Assembly: GCF_900101475.1 (NCBI RefSeq)
Contig: NZ_FMZV01000003.1
Location: forward strand, 124,001 to 188,000
DNA: 64,000 nucleotides
DNA from: Ruegeria marina
GTDB taxonomy: Bacteria; Pseudomonadota; Alphaproteobacteria; Rhodobacterales; Rhodobacteraceae
Direction: 5' to 3'
Part shown: piece after piece, positions 51,654 to 60,338 of the stretch
Layout of the letters: each line of letters starts with the position of its first letter
Numbering within the stretch: position 1 is the stretch's first letter
Notes under the pieces: model-generated
Seen by the model: the letters and a program-made list of their open reading frames with translations, nothing else
The model's database searches: none
Told to the model about the DNA's origin: nothing
Translations under genes and position numbers: made by a program

Positions 51654-52547
51654 CTAGGCGCCGGGCAGCCTGCCCGTTTCCAGCCACGTCCTTTCCTCTG
51701 GCGCCAGAAGGGCCGCGGCCCTGTCGCTGTAATGCTCCATCTCGGCGGCGCTCAACCGGCCCTCCCACTTGTTGCCGGTTCCCGTGGAGAAGAACTTGGA
51801 GAAATCGTGGAACACGCTCTGAAAGCCCGGTTTTTCGGATTGACGCCGGGCATTTTCCTTCATCGCGGAAAAACTGCCGGCCGCCACAAAATCGGCCAAC
51901 GCCGCGGGGCCCACCTCGATGTCCAGGATCCGCGCCAGGCGCCGGATCTGTCCGGGCAAGTCGCGGCTGAGTTCGGCGTAATGGAAGAAGTGAAGATTGG
52001 GCAGGTCGCGATAGGCCCGGAACGAGTGGAAGTGATGAACTATGGCCGCCAGCGTCAAGTCGTCAGTGCCGGTCGGGGTGACGGGAAAATCGACGAACCG
52101 CCGGAACGCCTCGCTTACCGTTCCTTCGAACAGGTAGGACAGCCAATCCTCCTTCATGTTCATTATATGGTCGCGGAACGAGAAATGCACGTCGACCGGA
52201 TGCCGGTGCACGATCAGGTAGACGGCGCGCGGGTCATAGGCGATCCCGTCCAGCGGCGTATGCGTCTTGATGCAGCGCCGGTGATCCTGTCTTTCCAGGA
52301 CCTCGACCTGCGCCGCCCTGTCCCGGAAACCGCAGTCCAGCCAGGGCGAAACGCCGTTGTTGTAGACCGCAGGGTCGGCTTGACCCGTAAGCAACATGCG
52401 GACCAGGGTCTGGGTCCATGTTGTCCCGCATTTTGGCGGTGTGCAGACGAATATGTCATCGGCCCGAATGGTGAAATCGGCCCAGACATCGGTGTTTGTG
52501 ACCGGCCCGACATAATTGGTCACTCTCTGCGGCAGCATCCGGTTCAT
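51654..52547 (-). CDS. PAPS-dependent sulfotransferase
   Basis: 297 residues. Eukaryotic-like cytosolic sulfotransferase domain. The 5'-phosphosulfate loop TPPKCGTTWTQTLV is near residue 38, the 3'-phosphate site HRHPVDVHFSF near 115, and a dimerisation-like KWEGRLSAAEM motif is at the C terminus. It would transfer sulfate from PAPS to an alcohol or amine acceptor, unknown here. Start at 52547 after GGGAGGCG. No PAPS synthesis genes nearby. Confidence 0.92.
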   Translation of the reverse strand: MNRMLPQRVTNYVGPVTNTDVWADFTIRADDIFVCTPPKCGTTWTQTLVRMLLTGQADPAVYNNGVSPWLDCGFRDRAAQVEVLERQDHRRCIKTHTPLDGIAYDPRAVYLIVHRHPVDVHFSFRDHIMNMKEDWLSYLFEGTVSEAFRRFVDFPVTPTGTDDLTLAAIVHHFHSFRAYRDLPNLHFFHYAELSRDLPGQIRRLARILDIEVGPAALADFVAAGSFSAMKENARRQSEKPGFQSVFHDFSKFFSTGTGNKWEGRLSAAEMEHYSDRAAALLAPEERTWLETGRLPGA

Positions 52548-52699
52548 CGCGCGCCTCCCTGCACATCGGCCATGCGGTTCAGGGTAACCCGAAACCGATT
52601 GCGAGGATAGCGCCGGACTTGACTCGCCCGCCATACGCGGTTACCAGCCCCCAAACATCCGGAAGCGTCAGACCTTCCGGTCCCTTGATATGTTCAGGG

Positions 52700-52737
52700 A
52701 TCGCCCTCCACCAGCGTGTTACGCCCGTGGAGGCGAT
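52700..52737 (+). promoter_or_regulatory. Stable hairpin in the ffh leader
   Basis: ATCGCC(C)TCCAC (52700-52711) pairs with GTGGAGGCGAT (52727-52737), eleven pairs with one bulged C. Inside, GCGT-GTT-ACGC forms a further four-pair stem. It lies 67 bases before the ffh ATG. It lacks the conserved SRP RNA tetraloop sequence, so it is not 4.5S RNA. Nothing else evident in the 256-base gap. Confidence 0.45.
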
Positions 52738-52803
52738 TGTGTATTGAACCATCGCTTCCTACCTTGGGGGCGCGACCGCAACAGGCAAAGGAGCCGGAGA
52801 GCC

Positions 52804-54309
52804 ATGTTTGAAAATCTGTCCGAACGCCTCTCTGGCGTCTTCGACCGCCTGACCAAGCAGGGCGCGCTGAGCGAGGAAGACGTCAAGACCGCCCTGCGCG
52901 AGGTGCGCGTCGCGCTGCTCGAGGCCGACGTCTCGCTGCCGGTGGCGCGCGATTTCGTCAAGGCGGTGCAGGACAAGGCCACCGGCCAGGCAGTGACCAA
53001 ATCGGTCACGCCGGGCCAGCAGGTCGTCAAGATCGTGCATGACGCGCTGGTCGACGTACTGCGCGGCGCCGAAGACCCGGGAAAGCTCAAGATCGACAAT
53101 CCGCCCGCGCCGATCCTGATGGTCGGCCTTCAGGGCGGCGGCAAGACCACCACCACCGCCAAGCTTGCCAAGCGCCTGAAAGAGCGCGAGGGCAAGAAGG
53201 TACTGATGGCCTCGCTGGACGTGTATCGACCGGCGGCGATGGACCAGCTGGCGGTTCTGGGCGTGCAGATCGGCGTCGATACCCTGCCGATCGTGCCGGG
53301 CCAGAAACCCGTGGATATCGCCAAGCGCGCCAAGCAACAGGCGATGATGGGCGGCTATGATGTCTACATGCTCGACACCGCCGGCCGCCTGCATATCGAC
53401 CAGGTGCTGATGCAGGAGGTCGAGGATGTTCGCAACGTCGTCACCCCGCGCGAAACCCTGCTGGTGGTCGACGGGCTGACCGGTCAGGTCGCCGTCGAGG
53501 TGGCCGAGGAATTCGACGCCAAGATCGGCATCTCGGGCGTGGTGCTGACCCGGATGGACGGCGACGGGCGCGGTGGCGCGGCGCTTTCCATGCGCGCGGT
53601 GACCGGCAAGCCGATCCGCTTTGTGGGCCTGGGCGAAAAGATGGACGCGCTCGAAACCTTCGAGCCCGAACGCATCGCCGGCCGCATCCTGGGCATGGGC
53701 GACATCGTGGCGCTGGTCGAGAAGGCCCAGGAAACCATCGAGATGGAACAGGCCGAGCGCATGATGAAGCGCATGGCCAAGGGTCAGTTCAACATGAACG
53801 ACCTCAAGATGCAGCTGGAACAGATGATCCAGATGGGCGGCATGCAGGGCATGATGGGCATGCTGCCGGGCATGGGCAAGATGGCCAAGCAGATGGATGC
53901 CGCGGGCCTCGACGACAAGATCCTGAAACAGCAGATCGCGCTGATCCAGTCGATGACCAAGAAGGAACGCGCCAATCCCGCCCTGTTGCAGGCGAGTCGG
54001 AAAAAGCGCATCGCCGCCGGTGCCGGGATGGAGGTCAGCGAGCTCAACAAGCTTCTGAAGATGCACCGCCAGATGGCGGACATGATGAAGAAGATGGGCA
54101 AGATGGGTAAGGGCGGCATGCTGAAACAGGCCATGAAAGGCATGTTCGGCAAGGGCGGCACGCCTGCCGACATGGCCGAGATGGCTAAGGGCATGGACCC
54201 CAAGGCGCTGGAAGCCGCGGCCAAGGCAATGGGCGGCAAGGGCGGCCTGCCCGGTCTGGGCGGCATGGGCCTGCCGCCGGGCCTCAGCGGGTTCGGCAAG
54301 AAGAAATAG
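52804..54309 (+). CDS. ffh: Signal recognition particle protein Ffh
   Basis: 501 residues. Binds signal sequences and 4.5S RNA and targets ribosomes to FtsY. N domain (1-90), G domain with GLQGGGKTTTTAKLA, DVYRPAAMDQL, DTAGRLHID and TRMDGDGRGGAALS, then a methionine-rich M domain (from about 325) with MGGMQGMMGMLPGMGKM. ATG at 52804 after GGAGCCGGAGAG. First gene of a long cluster: four GNATs follow within five bases, then chorismate mutase and rpsP. Confidence 0.98.
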   Translation: MFENLSERLSGVFDRLTKQGALSEEDVKTALREVRVALLEADVSLPVARDFVKAVQDKATGQAVTKSVTPGQQVVKIVHDALVDVLRGAEDPGKLKIDNPPAPILMVGLQGGGKTTTTAKLAKRLKEREGKKVLMASLDVYRPAAMDQLAVLGVQIGVDTLPIVPGQKPVDIAKRAKQQAMMGGYDVYMLDTAGRLHIDQVLMQEVEDVRNVVTPRETLLVVDGLTGQVAVEVAEEFDAKIGISGVVLTRMDGDGRGGAALSMRAVTGKPIRFVGLGEKMDALETFEPERIAGRILGMGDIVALVEKAQETIEMEQAERMMKRMAKGQFNMNDLKMQLEQMIQMGGMQGMMGMLPGMGKMAKQMDAAGLDDKILKQQIALIQSMTKKERANPALLQASRKKRIAAGAGMEVSELNKLLKMHRQMADMMKKMGKMGKGGMLKQAMKGMFGKGGTPADMAEMAKGMDPKALEAAAKAMGGKGGLPGLGGMGLPPGLSGFGKKK

Positions 54310-54313
54310 TCGC

Positions 54314-54874
54314 ATGACCACTCGGCTCACCAATGCACCGGTTCTGGAAACTCCGCGGCTTTTGCTGCGCGGGCCCGAGCATCGTGACGCCGACCCCCTG
54401 ATCGCCTTCCTTCTCGACAAGGAGCGGGCCGAACTGTTCGGCCATTACGACAACCGGGGCGACGCTTGGCGCTGGTTCGCCCTTATGGTTGGGCACTGGC
54501 ATATCCACGGCTATGGCTATTTCGTGATCGAAGAGCGTGCCACCGGTCGCGCGGCCGGAATTTGTGGCATCTGGAATCCCGAAGGCTGGCCGGAGCCGGA
54601 ACTGGGCTGGGTCGTCTTTGACGGGTTCGAACGCAAGGGCATCGCCCTCGAGGCGGCGCTGCGCGCCCGCCAATGGGCTTATGAAGACCTGGGTTTCACT
54701 ACGCTGACGTCGAACATCGTTCCCGGCAACACTCGTTCGGTCGCGCTGGCTGAACGCCTGGGCGCGCGGTACGAGCGCACCTACCATAACGTCCATATGG
54801 GCGAGGACATGCTTTTTCGCCATCCTGGCCCGGATGAGCTGGACAACGACGGTTCGGTGGAGGCCTACGCATGA
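54314..54874 (+). CDS. GNAT acetyltransferase, RimJ/RimL type (tandem copy 1)
   Basis: 186 residues. Opens with LETPRLLLRGPEHRDADP, the start typical of RimJ/RimL-type N-acetyltransferases. The acetyl-CoA region is FERKGIALEAALRAR (compare Q/RxxGxG/A), and NTRSVALAERLGARYE ends the fold. It starts four bases after ffh and overlaps copy 2 by 4 bp. Substrate unknown; a ribosomal or SRP-related protein is possible from context only. Confidence 0.88.
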   Translation: MTTRLTNAPVLETPRLLLRGPEHRDADPLIAFLLDKERAELFGHYDNRGDAWRWFALMVGHWHIHGYGYFVIEERATGRAAGICGIWNPEGWPEPELGWVVFDGFERKGIALEAALRARQWAYEDLGFTTLTSNIVPGNTRSVALAERLGARYERTYHNVHMGEDMLFRHPGPDELDNDGSVEAYA

Positions 54875-55389
54875 CCAGCCTCCGGATCCCGACACTGACC
54901 ACTGACCGCCTGATCCTGCGTGCACCAAAGCTCGAAGATTTCGAGCATTGGGCCGCCTTCTTTGCCTCGCCCCGCGCGGTGCATGAACGCGGCATGATGG
55001 AGCGCGCCGCCGCCTGGCGCGTCTGGGCCTCGGACGTCGGCATCTGGACCCTGCGCGGCTATGGTCCCTTTGGCGTCGAGTTGCGCGACAGCGGCGCTTA
55101 TGTGGGTGAGGTGGGCATTTACGAACCCGACGGCTATCCTGGCCCGGAACTGGGCTGGTTCGTGATCCCCAAAGCAGAGGGCAAGGGATACGCCGCTGAG
55201 GCGGCGGGCGCGGTGATGATCTGGGCCCGGCGCAATTTCGGCTGGGACAGCCTGATCAACATCATCGACCCGAAAAATGCCCGCTCCATCGCGCTGGGCC
55301 TACGTCTGGGTGGAAAGATCGACCCAGACGCCGTTGGCGAAGACCCCGGCGACGTTGTGATCATTCACGATCTGCGGGGGCTGGCATGA
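54871..55389 (+). CDS. GNAT acetyltransferase, RimJ/RimL type (tandem copy 2)
   Basis: 172 residues, paralogue of its neighbours. LTTDRLILRAPKLEDFEHW opens the domain, AEGKGYAAEAAGAVM is the CoA-binding loop and helix, and IDPKNARSIALGLRLGG follows. GYGPFGVELRDSG corresponds to strand 4 of the fold. ATGA overlaps at both ends couple it to copies 1 and 3. Confidence 0.88.
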   Translation: MTSLRIPTLTTDRLILRAPKLEDFEHWAAFFASPRAVHERGMMERAAAWRVWASDVGIWTLRGYGPFGVELRDSGAYVGEVGIYEPDGYPGPELGWFVIPKAEGKGYAAEAAGAVMIWARRNFGWDSLINIIDPKNARSIALGLRLGGKIDPDAVGEDPGDVVIIHDLRGLA

Positions 55390-55904
55390 CGCTGGACATC
55401 CCCGTGATCGAAACCGAACGCCTGATCCTGCGCGGCCCTCGCGAGAGCGATTTCGAAGCTTTCGCCACCTTTGGCGCCTCGGAACGGTCGCGGTTCGTCG
55501 GCGGCCCCTTCCCCCGCTTCCGCAGCTGGGGCGGGTTCCTGGCCACCTACGGTCACTGGGCATTGCGCGGCTATGGCATGTGGATGGTCGAGGACCGCGC
55601 CACCGGAGCCACCGCCGGGCGCATCGGCTTTATCTACAACGACGGCTGGGACGAACCCGAACTGGGCTGGCACATCTTCGACGGGTTCGAAGGCAAGGGT
55701 TACGCCTATCAGGCCGCCCATGCAGCCCGGACGCATGGGGCGCAGCACTTTGGCCTCGACGGGGTGATCTCCTATATCGATCCGGCCAACACCCGTTCGC
55801 TCCGGCTGGCCGAGCGGCTGGGCGCGCAGTACGAGCGCGACGGAGAGGTCGCAGGCCACCCCTGCCAGGTCTGGCGCCATCCGCAACAGGGGGCGGCCGC
55901 ATGA
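55386..55904 (+). CDS. GNAT acetyltransferase, RimJ/RimL type (tandem copy 3)
   Basis: 172 residues. IETERLILRGPRESDFEAF, CoA loop FEGKGYAYQAAHAART and IDPANTRSLRLAERLGAQYE. Very like copy 4 around GYGMWMVEDRATG/GYGMWMIHDKATD, suggesting copies 3 and 4 are the most recent duplicates. Overlaps both neighbours by 4 bp. Confidence 0.88.
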   Translation: MTLDIPVIETERLILRGPRESDFEAFATFGASERSRFVGGPFPRFRSWGGFLATYGHWALRGYGMWMVEDRATGATAGRIGFIYNDGWDEPELGWHIFDGFEGKGYAYQAAHAARTHGAQHFGLDGVISYIDPANTRSLRLAERLGAQYERDGEVAGHPCQVWRHPQQGAAA

Positions 55905-56503
55905 CCCACACCATCCCCGTCATCGAGACCCGGCGTCTGGTCCTGCGCGGCCCCGAGCCCGAGGATTACCCGAACTTCAAGGCCACCTTCACCAGCTACC
56001 GCGCCCGCTTCATGGGTGGCCCGCTGAACCCCTACGAGGCCTGGATGCTCTATGCCGCCGAGATCGGCCATTGGCAGATCCGCGGCTATGGCATGTGGAT
56101 GATCCACGACAAAGCCACCGACAAGACGCTGGGCATGGCTGGCGGCTGGAAACCCGCGGGCTGGCCCGAGGCCGAGATCGCCTGGGTGATCTGGCCCGAC
56201 GCTGCGGGCAAGGGCTATGCGCTGGAGGCCACGCACGCGGCCCGGCGGCATTTCTACCGCCATCTCGGCTGGGAAACCGCCGTCAGCTATATCGACCCCA
56301 AGAACCTCGACTCGATCCTCCTGGCCGAGCGGCTGGGGGCCAAGAAGGACGCCGAGGCGCCGACCATCGACGGCAACGACGCGGTTTATCGCCATCCCAC
56401 ACCCGCGCAGCTGGACGGCACCCAGTTGGCGCACGGGATCGACATGGAAATCGCGCATTACGCCGACCCGCTGTTCAAACCGAAAGGATGGGCCATTGAC
56501 TGA
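55901..56503 (+). CDS. GNAT acetyltransferase, RimJ/RimL type (tandem copy 4)
   Basis: 200 residues. IETRRLVLRGPEPEDYPNF, AAGKGYALEATHAARRHF and IDPKNLDSILLAERLGA. It has a C-terminal extension of about 30 residues (HPTPAQLDGTQLAHG to KPKGWAID) absent from copies 2 and 3. Start at 55901 overlaps copy 3 by 4 bp; its end overlaps the chorismate mutase start. Confidence 0.88.
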   Translation: MTHTIPVIETRRLVLRGPEPEDYPNFKATFTSYRARFMGGPLNPYEAWMLYAAEIGHWQIRGYGMWMIHDKATDKTLGMAGGWKPAGWPEAEIAWVIWPDAAGKGYALEATHAARRHFYRHLGWETAVSYIDPKNLDSILLAERLGAKKDAEAPTIDGNDAVYRHPTPAQLDGTQLAHGIDMEIAHYADPLFKPKGWAID

Positions 56504-56804
56504 CCTCACGCCAGATCCCGTGGCCCGCGCCGCCGAGGTGCTCAAAGGCCACCGCGCCAGCATTGACCGGCTGGATGCAATCCTCGTCTATACTCTGGGC
56601 GAGCGGTTCAAGCACACACAGGCCGTGGGCAAGCTCAAGGCCGAACACGACCTTCCCCCGTCCGATCCCGTGCGCGAGGCACAGCAGATCGCGCGGCTCG
56701 AAGACCTGGCGAAAGAGGCCGATCTGGACCCCGATTTCGCCAAGGCTTTCCTGAATTTCATCATCCAGGAAGTCATCCGGCACCACAAGAAACACCAAGA
56801 ATGA
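56496..56804 (+). CDS. Chorismate mutase, AroQ type
   Basis: About 102 residues, all helical. HRASIDRLDAILVYTLGERF, then HTQAVGKLKAEHDLP and ARLEDLAKEADLDPDF, fit the AroQ monofunctional chorismate mutase (Arg and Lys of the chorismate site). It converts chorismate to prephenate for Phe/Tyr synthesis. The start is probably TTG at 56496 with AAAGGA eight bases upstream; this overlaps the fourth GNAT by eight bases. Its place before rpsP is common in Rhodobacteraceae. Confidence 0.88.
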   Translation: MTDLTPDPVARAAEVLKGHRASIDRLDAILVYTLGERFKHTQAVGKLKAEHDLPPSDPVREAQQIARLEDLAKEADLDPDFAKAFLNFIIQEVIRHHKKHQE

Positions 56805-56896
56805 TCCTTCGGATCAACAAACACCAGAAATAACCGGATACGTCCGGTCAACACGAAACACGCCGCAAGCGTGATGCCAATCAAAGGAGAAACGAA

Positions 56897-57259
56897 ATGG
56901 CAATGAAAATCCGTCTGGCCCGTGGTGGCTCGAAAAAGCGTCCCTTCTACCGGATCGTGGCCGCCGACAGCCGCATGCCGCGTGATGGCCGCTTCCTCGA
57001 GAAGCTGGGCACCTACAACCCGCTGCTGCCCAAGGACAGCGAAGATCGCGTGAAGATGGATGTCGAGCGCATCCAGTACTGGCTGGGTCAGGGCGCCCAG
57101 GCGACCGACCGCGTCGCCCGCATGCTCGAAGCCGCAGGCGTCGTCGCCAAGTCCGAGCGCTCGAACCCCAAGAAAGCCGTTCCGGGCAAGAAAGCGCAGG
57201 ATCGCGCCAAGGAAAAGGCCGACAAGGCCGCAGCCGCTGCTGACGCAGGCGAAGAATAA
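56897..57259 (+). CDS. rpsP: 30S ribosomal protein S16
   Basis: 120 residues. [21 protein letters not shown] and the [14 protein letters not shown] segment are diagnostic. A Lys/Ala-rich tail of about 35 residues ([19 protein letters not shown]) extends past the core, as often in alphaproteobacteria. GGAGAAACGAA precedes the ATG. bluB starts 13 bases downstream. Confidence 0.98.
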   Translation: MAMKIRLARGGSKKRPFYRIVAADSRMPRDGRFLEKLGTYNPLLPKDSEDRVKMDVERIQYWLGQGAQATDRVARMLEAAGVVAKSERSNPKKAVPGKKAQDRAKEKADKAAAAADAGEE

Positions 57260-57272
57260 GCAGGACGCGCGC

Positions 57273-57908
57273 GTGCGGGAACATACCTTCTCGGATGACT
57301 TCCGCGCGCAGTTCGATCTGCTGATGCGGCTCCGGCGCGACGTGCGCCGGTTCCGCACCGATCCGGTGGACGAGGCGGTGCTGGCGCGCTGCCTCGACGC
57401 CTTTCGCCTGGCCCCTTCAGTCGGGCTGAGCGAGCCCTGGCGCATCATTCGCGTCACCTCGGCGCAGGCCCGAACCGCCGCGCTTGAAAATTTCCAGACC
57501 GCCAATGCGGACGCGCTTGCCGGATACTCGGGCGACCGGGCCCGGCAGTATGGCCGGTTGAAACTCTCCGGCATGCAGGACGCACCGGTCCACCTGGCGG
57601 TGTTCTGCGACGACGCCACTGATCAGGGACACGGCCTTGGCGCCGCGACCATGCCCGAGATGCGGCGCTATTCCGTGGTGACCGCGATCACCCTCTTCTG
57701 GCTGGCGCTCCGGGCCGAGGGGCTGGGGCTGGGCTGGGTCTCCATCCTCGACCCCGACCGGCTGACCCGTGACCTTGACGTGCCCGCAAACTGGCGGCTC
57801 ATCGGCTATTTTTGTCTTGGCTGGCCTGACGAAACCTCGGAAACTCCCGAACTGGAGCGCCTCGGCTGGGAAACCCGCCGGCCCGCAATGGCGATAGAAA
57901 CACGATGA
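57273..57908 (+). CDS. bluB: 5,6-dimethylbenzimidazole synthase BluB
   Basis: 211 residues. Flavin-destroying nitroreductase-fold enzyme that turns FMNH2 into the lower ligand of vitamin B12. [32 protein letters not shown] and [15 protein letters not shown] are the BluB fingerprints. The start is GTG at 57273 with GCAGGACG upstream. It sits between rpsP and rimM and overlaps rimM by 4 bp, an unusual home for a cobalamin gene; no B12 riboswitch is visible. Confidence 0.93.
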   Translation: MREHTFSDDFRAQFDLLMRLRRDVRRFRTDPVDEAVLARCLDAFRLAPSVGLSEPWRIIRVTSAQARTAALENFQTANADALAGYSGDRARQYGRLKLSGMQDAPVHLAVFCDDATDQGHGLGAATMPEMRRYSVVTAITLFWLALRAEGLGLGWVSILDPDRLTRDLDVPANWRLIGYFCLGWPDETSETPELERLGWETRRPAMAIETR

Positions 57909-58423
57909 CCAAAAGCAGCGAAAGCAACCTGATCTGTGTCGGCGTACTGGGCGGCTCTTTCGGCGTCCGCGGCGAAGTGCGCCTGAAAAGCTATTGCGCC
58001 ATCCCCGAGGATATCGAGCTTTATTCACCGCTCAGCGACGAAACCGGCAAGACATTCTATCCCTTGGTCCTGACCGGCACCATCAAGAGCGGGTTCGCCG
58101 CCCGGCTGGGGGGCGTCGAGACCAAGGAAGAGGCCGACGCGCTCAAGGGCCTGCGCCTCTACGCGCGCCGCGACCAGCTGCCGTCCCTGCCAGATGACGA
58201 GTTCTACCACGCCGACCTGATCGGGCTTGCGGTCTATGACACCGGCGGCGCGCTCCTGGGCAAGGTGATCTCGGTCCAGAACCACGGTGCGTCCGACCTG
58301 CTGGAAATCAGCGGTCCGGGCCTGAAGACCCCGGTCCTGATGCCCTTTACCCTGGCCGTGGTGCCCACCGTCGACCTCGACCAGGGTCGTATCATCGCCG
58401 ACCCGCCCGAGGGGCTGTTCTGA
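57905..58423 (+). CDS. rimM: Ribosome maturation factor RimM
   Basis: 172 residues. 16S rRNA processing factor acting on the 30S head. The N-terminal domain begins [20 protein letters not shown], and the PRC-barrel C-terminal domain has [15 protein letters not shown] and [19 protein letters not shown], the usual RimM ending. Overlaps bluB by 4 bp. In many bacteria trmD follows directly; here it is on the other strand two kilobases away. Confidence 0.96.
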   Translation: MTKSSESNLICVGVLGGSFGVRGEVRLKSYCAIPEDIELYSPLSDETGKTFYPLVLTGTIKSGFAARLGGVETKEEADALKGLRLYARRDQLPSLPDDEFYHADLIGLAVYDTGGALLGKVISVQNHGASDLLEISGPGLKTPVLMPFTLAVVPTVDLDQGRIIADPPEGLF

Positions 58424-58534
58424 ACCGGTGCGGGACCGAAACCCGACATCGGCAAAAGAGCCAGCCCCGCGCTTGGGCTTGCCCGAACCCGCCGACGACG
58501 ATAGTCAGGCCATCTGCCGCTCTGGAGTGAACAC

Positions 58535-59425
58535 ATGTCCGCGACCATCAGGATCGCCATTGCCAGCATAGTCATCGGCACCCTCGTGCTGGGTATCAAG
58601 ATGCTGGCATGGTGGCTGACCGGGTCAGTCGCTCTCTTCGCGGATGCCCTGGAAAGCACCGTCAACGTCGCGACCGCCATTGCGGCATTTATTGCGATCC
58701 GCGTCGCTGCAAAACCGGCGGATGCCTCTCACCCTTACGGTCACCACAAGGCCGAGTTCTTCAGCGCCGTCCTCGAAGGCGTGATGATCATTGTGGCCGC
58801 GCTGCTGATCCTGCGTGAAGCATACGCCGGATTTCTGACCCCCAGAGTGATGGATCTCCCGATTGAAGGGTTGCTCATCAACGGGGCCGCAACAGTGATC
58901 AATGCGGTCTGGGCGTGGATCCTGATCAGTCGTGGCCGCGCGGCCCGTTCCCCGGCCCTTGTGGCGGACGGCAAACATCTTTTCACGGATGTGATCACCT
59001 CTGCCGGAGTTGCACTCGGAATACTTCTGGCAATCTTTACCGGCTGGTGGGTGCTTGATCCCCTGATGGCGGGTCTGGTCGCGGTAAACATCCTCTGGTC
59101 CGGCTTCAATGTGGTGCGCGTTTCGCTGAGCGGCCTGATGGACGAAGCCGTTTCGCAAGAGACGCTGGACAAGGTGCGCGAGGTCATTTCCAAGGAGGCG
59201 GGTGGCGCGGTAGAGGCCCACGACCTCAGGACGAGGCACGCGGGCCAGGCAACCTTCATCGACTTTCACCTCGTCGTGCCCGGCGAAACGACGGTATTCG
59301 ATGCGCACGAGATTTGTGACCGGGTAGAAGCCGCCCTAAAGGATGTTGTCGAGGGCGCCAAGATCACAATCCACGTGGAACCGGAACACAAGAAGAAACA
59401 TTCAGGCATCGTTGTACTCGACTGA
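58535..59425 (+). CDS. Cation diffusion facilitator family metal exporter
   Basis: 296 residues, six membrane helices (about 8-28, 32-55, 75-95, 107-130, 150-172, 175-195) and a cytoplasmic C-terminal domain (about 205-290). Metal-site signatures are FADALEST in helix 2, HPYGHHKAE in the loop and GKHLFTDVITS (HxxxD) in helix 5. FDAHEICDRVEAAL belongs to the ferredoxin-like regulatory domain. Probably Zn2+/H+ or Fe2+ antiport; the metal cannot be fixed from sequence. Confidence 0.92.
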   Translation: MSATIRIAIASIVIGTLVLGIKMLAWWLTGSVALFADALESTVNVATAIAAFIAIRVAAKPADASHPYGHHKAEFFSAVLEGVMIIVAALLILREAYAGFLTPRVMDLPIEGLLINGAATVINAVWAWILISRGRAARSPALVADGKHLFTDVITSAGVALGILLAIFTGWWVLDPLMAGLVAVNILWSGFNVVRVSLSGLMDEAVSQETLDKVREVISKEAGGAVEAHDLRTRHAGQATFIDFHLVVPGETTVFDAHEICDRVEAALKDVVEGAKITIHVEPEHKKKHSGIVVLD

Positions 59426-59522
59426 GTGAGCACGTTCGGCCTTCTGCGGATGGTCCGGGACAACGGGTCTTTCCGTCCCGACCGGCAAGCCGCTGCCCGC
59501 CGGATGCATGCAAGACTTCGGC

Positions 59523-60314
59523 CTAGTGCTTGATCACCAGCCCCTGCCCGGTGGGGATCTCCAGCACCGTGTGCCCGCGCGCGGCCATGAAGGCGTTTTC
59601 CGCATGCCGCTGCGCCGCGTATCCCGTCCAGCCGTAATCGTCGAACACGATCATCCCGCCCGGCACCACCTTGTCGAACAGGGCCTCGAGCGCGGCGATC
59701 TCGGAGGCGGCCGAGTTCATGTCGATATGCAACAGCGCGATCTGCTCGGGACAGGCCTGCGCGAAACTGTCGGGCACCATGCCTTGCACGATCCTCGTGT
59801 TCGGCACATTGGCAAAGCGTTGCTGCACCACTTTCAGGATGGCGTCGGGATCTTGCGCAATATCCTGTTCATAAACCTGGTTCGACCGTTTTTCCGAGTT
59901 CATCGCCTCGGGAATGCCCTGATAGGTGTCGTATAGGTAGAGCGTCTTGTCGATCCTGGAAAACTCGAGGTAGTCGGTCAGGAACGCGAAACTGAACCCC
60001 TTCCACACACCGCATTCGACGAAATCTCCCGGCAGATGCAGCACGTTCTGCGCCGCCCACAGAAGCGTGTGCAAACGCCAGGCGATCGAAAGTTCCTGTT
60101 GGGTCTGCGCGTTGCGCCGCAGGGTTTCGACGAATTGCCTGTCCTCGCGGAACCCCCCTGCCCGTTGCAGGCCGATCAGGTTGTCGGACGCGTAGATCGG
60201 GCCGAAAATCTCCTGCAAGGTCTTCAACGCGGATCGAAAACGCTCTGCGTTCTCACCCTTTAGCTTGCCGTAAAACACGCGCCGATAATCCTTTGATGCA
60301 ATGTACCCGCTCAA
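59523..60314 (-). CDS. TylF/macrocin O-methyltransferase-type SAM enzyme
   Basis: 263 residues. The TylF-like motif GDFVECGVWKGFSFAFL binds SAM; LYLYDTYQGIPEAM and ALLHIDMNSAASEIAALEALF, with GGMIVFDDYGW, are characteristic. Family members O-methylate sugars or small metabolites with Mg2+. Substrate unknown. Starts the minus-strand block with trmD and the GH25 gene upstream of it; the stop of trmD is 24 bases upstream of its start. Confidence 0.85.
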   Translation of the reverse strand: MSGYIASKDYRRVFYGKLKGENAERFRSALKTLQEIFGPIYASDNLIGLQRAGGFREDRQFVETLRRNAQTQQELSIAWRLHTLLWAAQNVLHLPGDFVECGVWKGFSFAFLTDYLEFSRIDKTLYLYDTYQGIPEAMNSEKRSNQVYEQDIAQDPDAILKVVQQRFANVPNTRIVQGMVPDSFAQACPEQIALLHIDMNSAASEIAALEALFDKVVPGGMIVFDDYGWTGYAAQRHAENAFMAARGHTVLEIPTGQGLVIKH

Positions 60315-60338
60315 TAGCGCCCAAAGCGCCGTGCAATG

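Noticed and set aside
52660-52803. Possible 4.5S SRP RNA upstream of ffh
   Set aside because: The hairpin lacks the conserved GGAAGCAGC-type apical loop on either strand, and ffs genes are not normally placed here.
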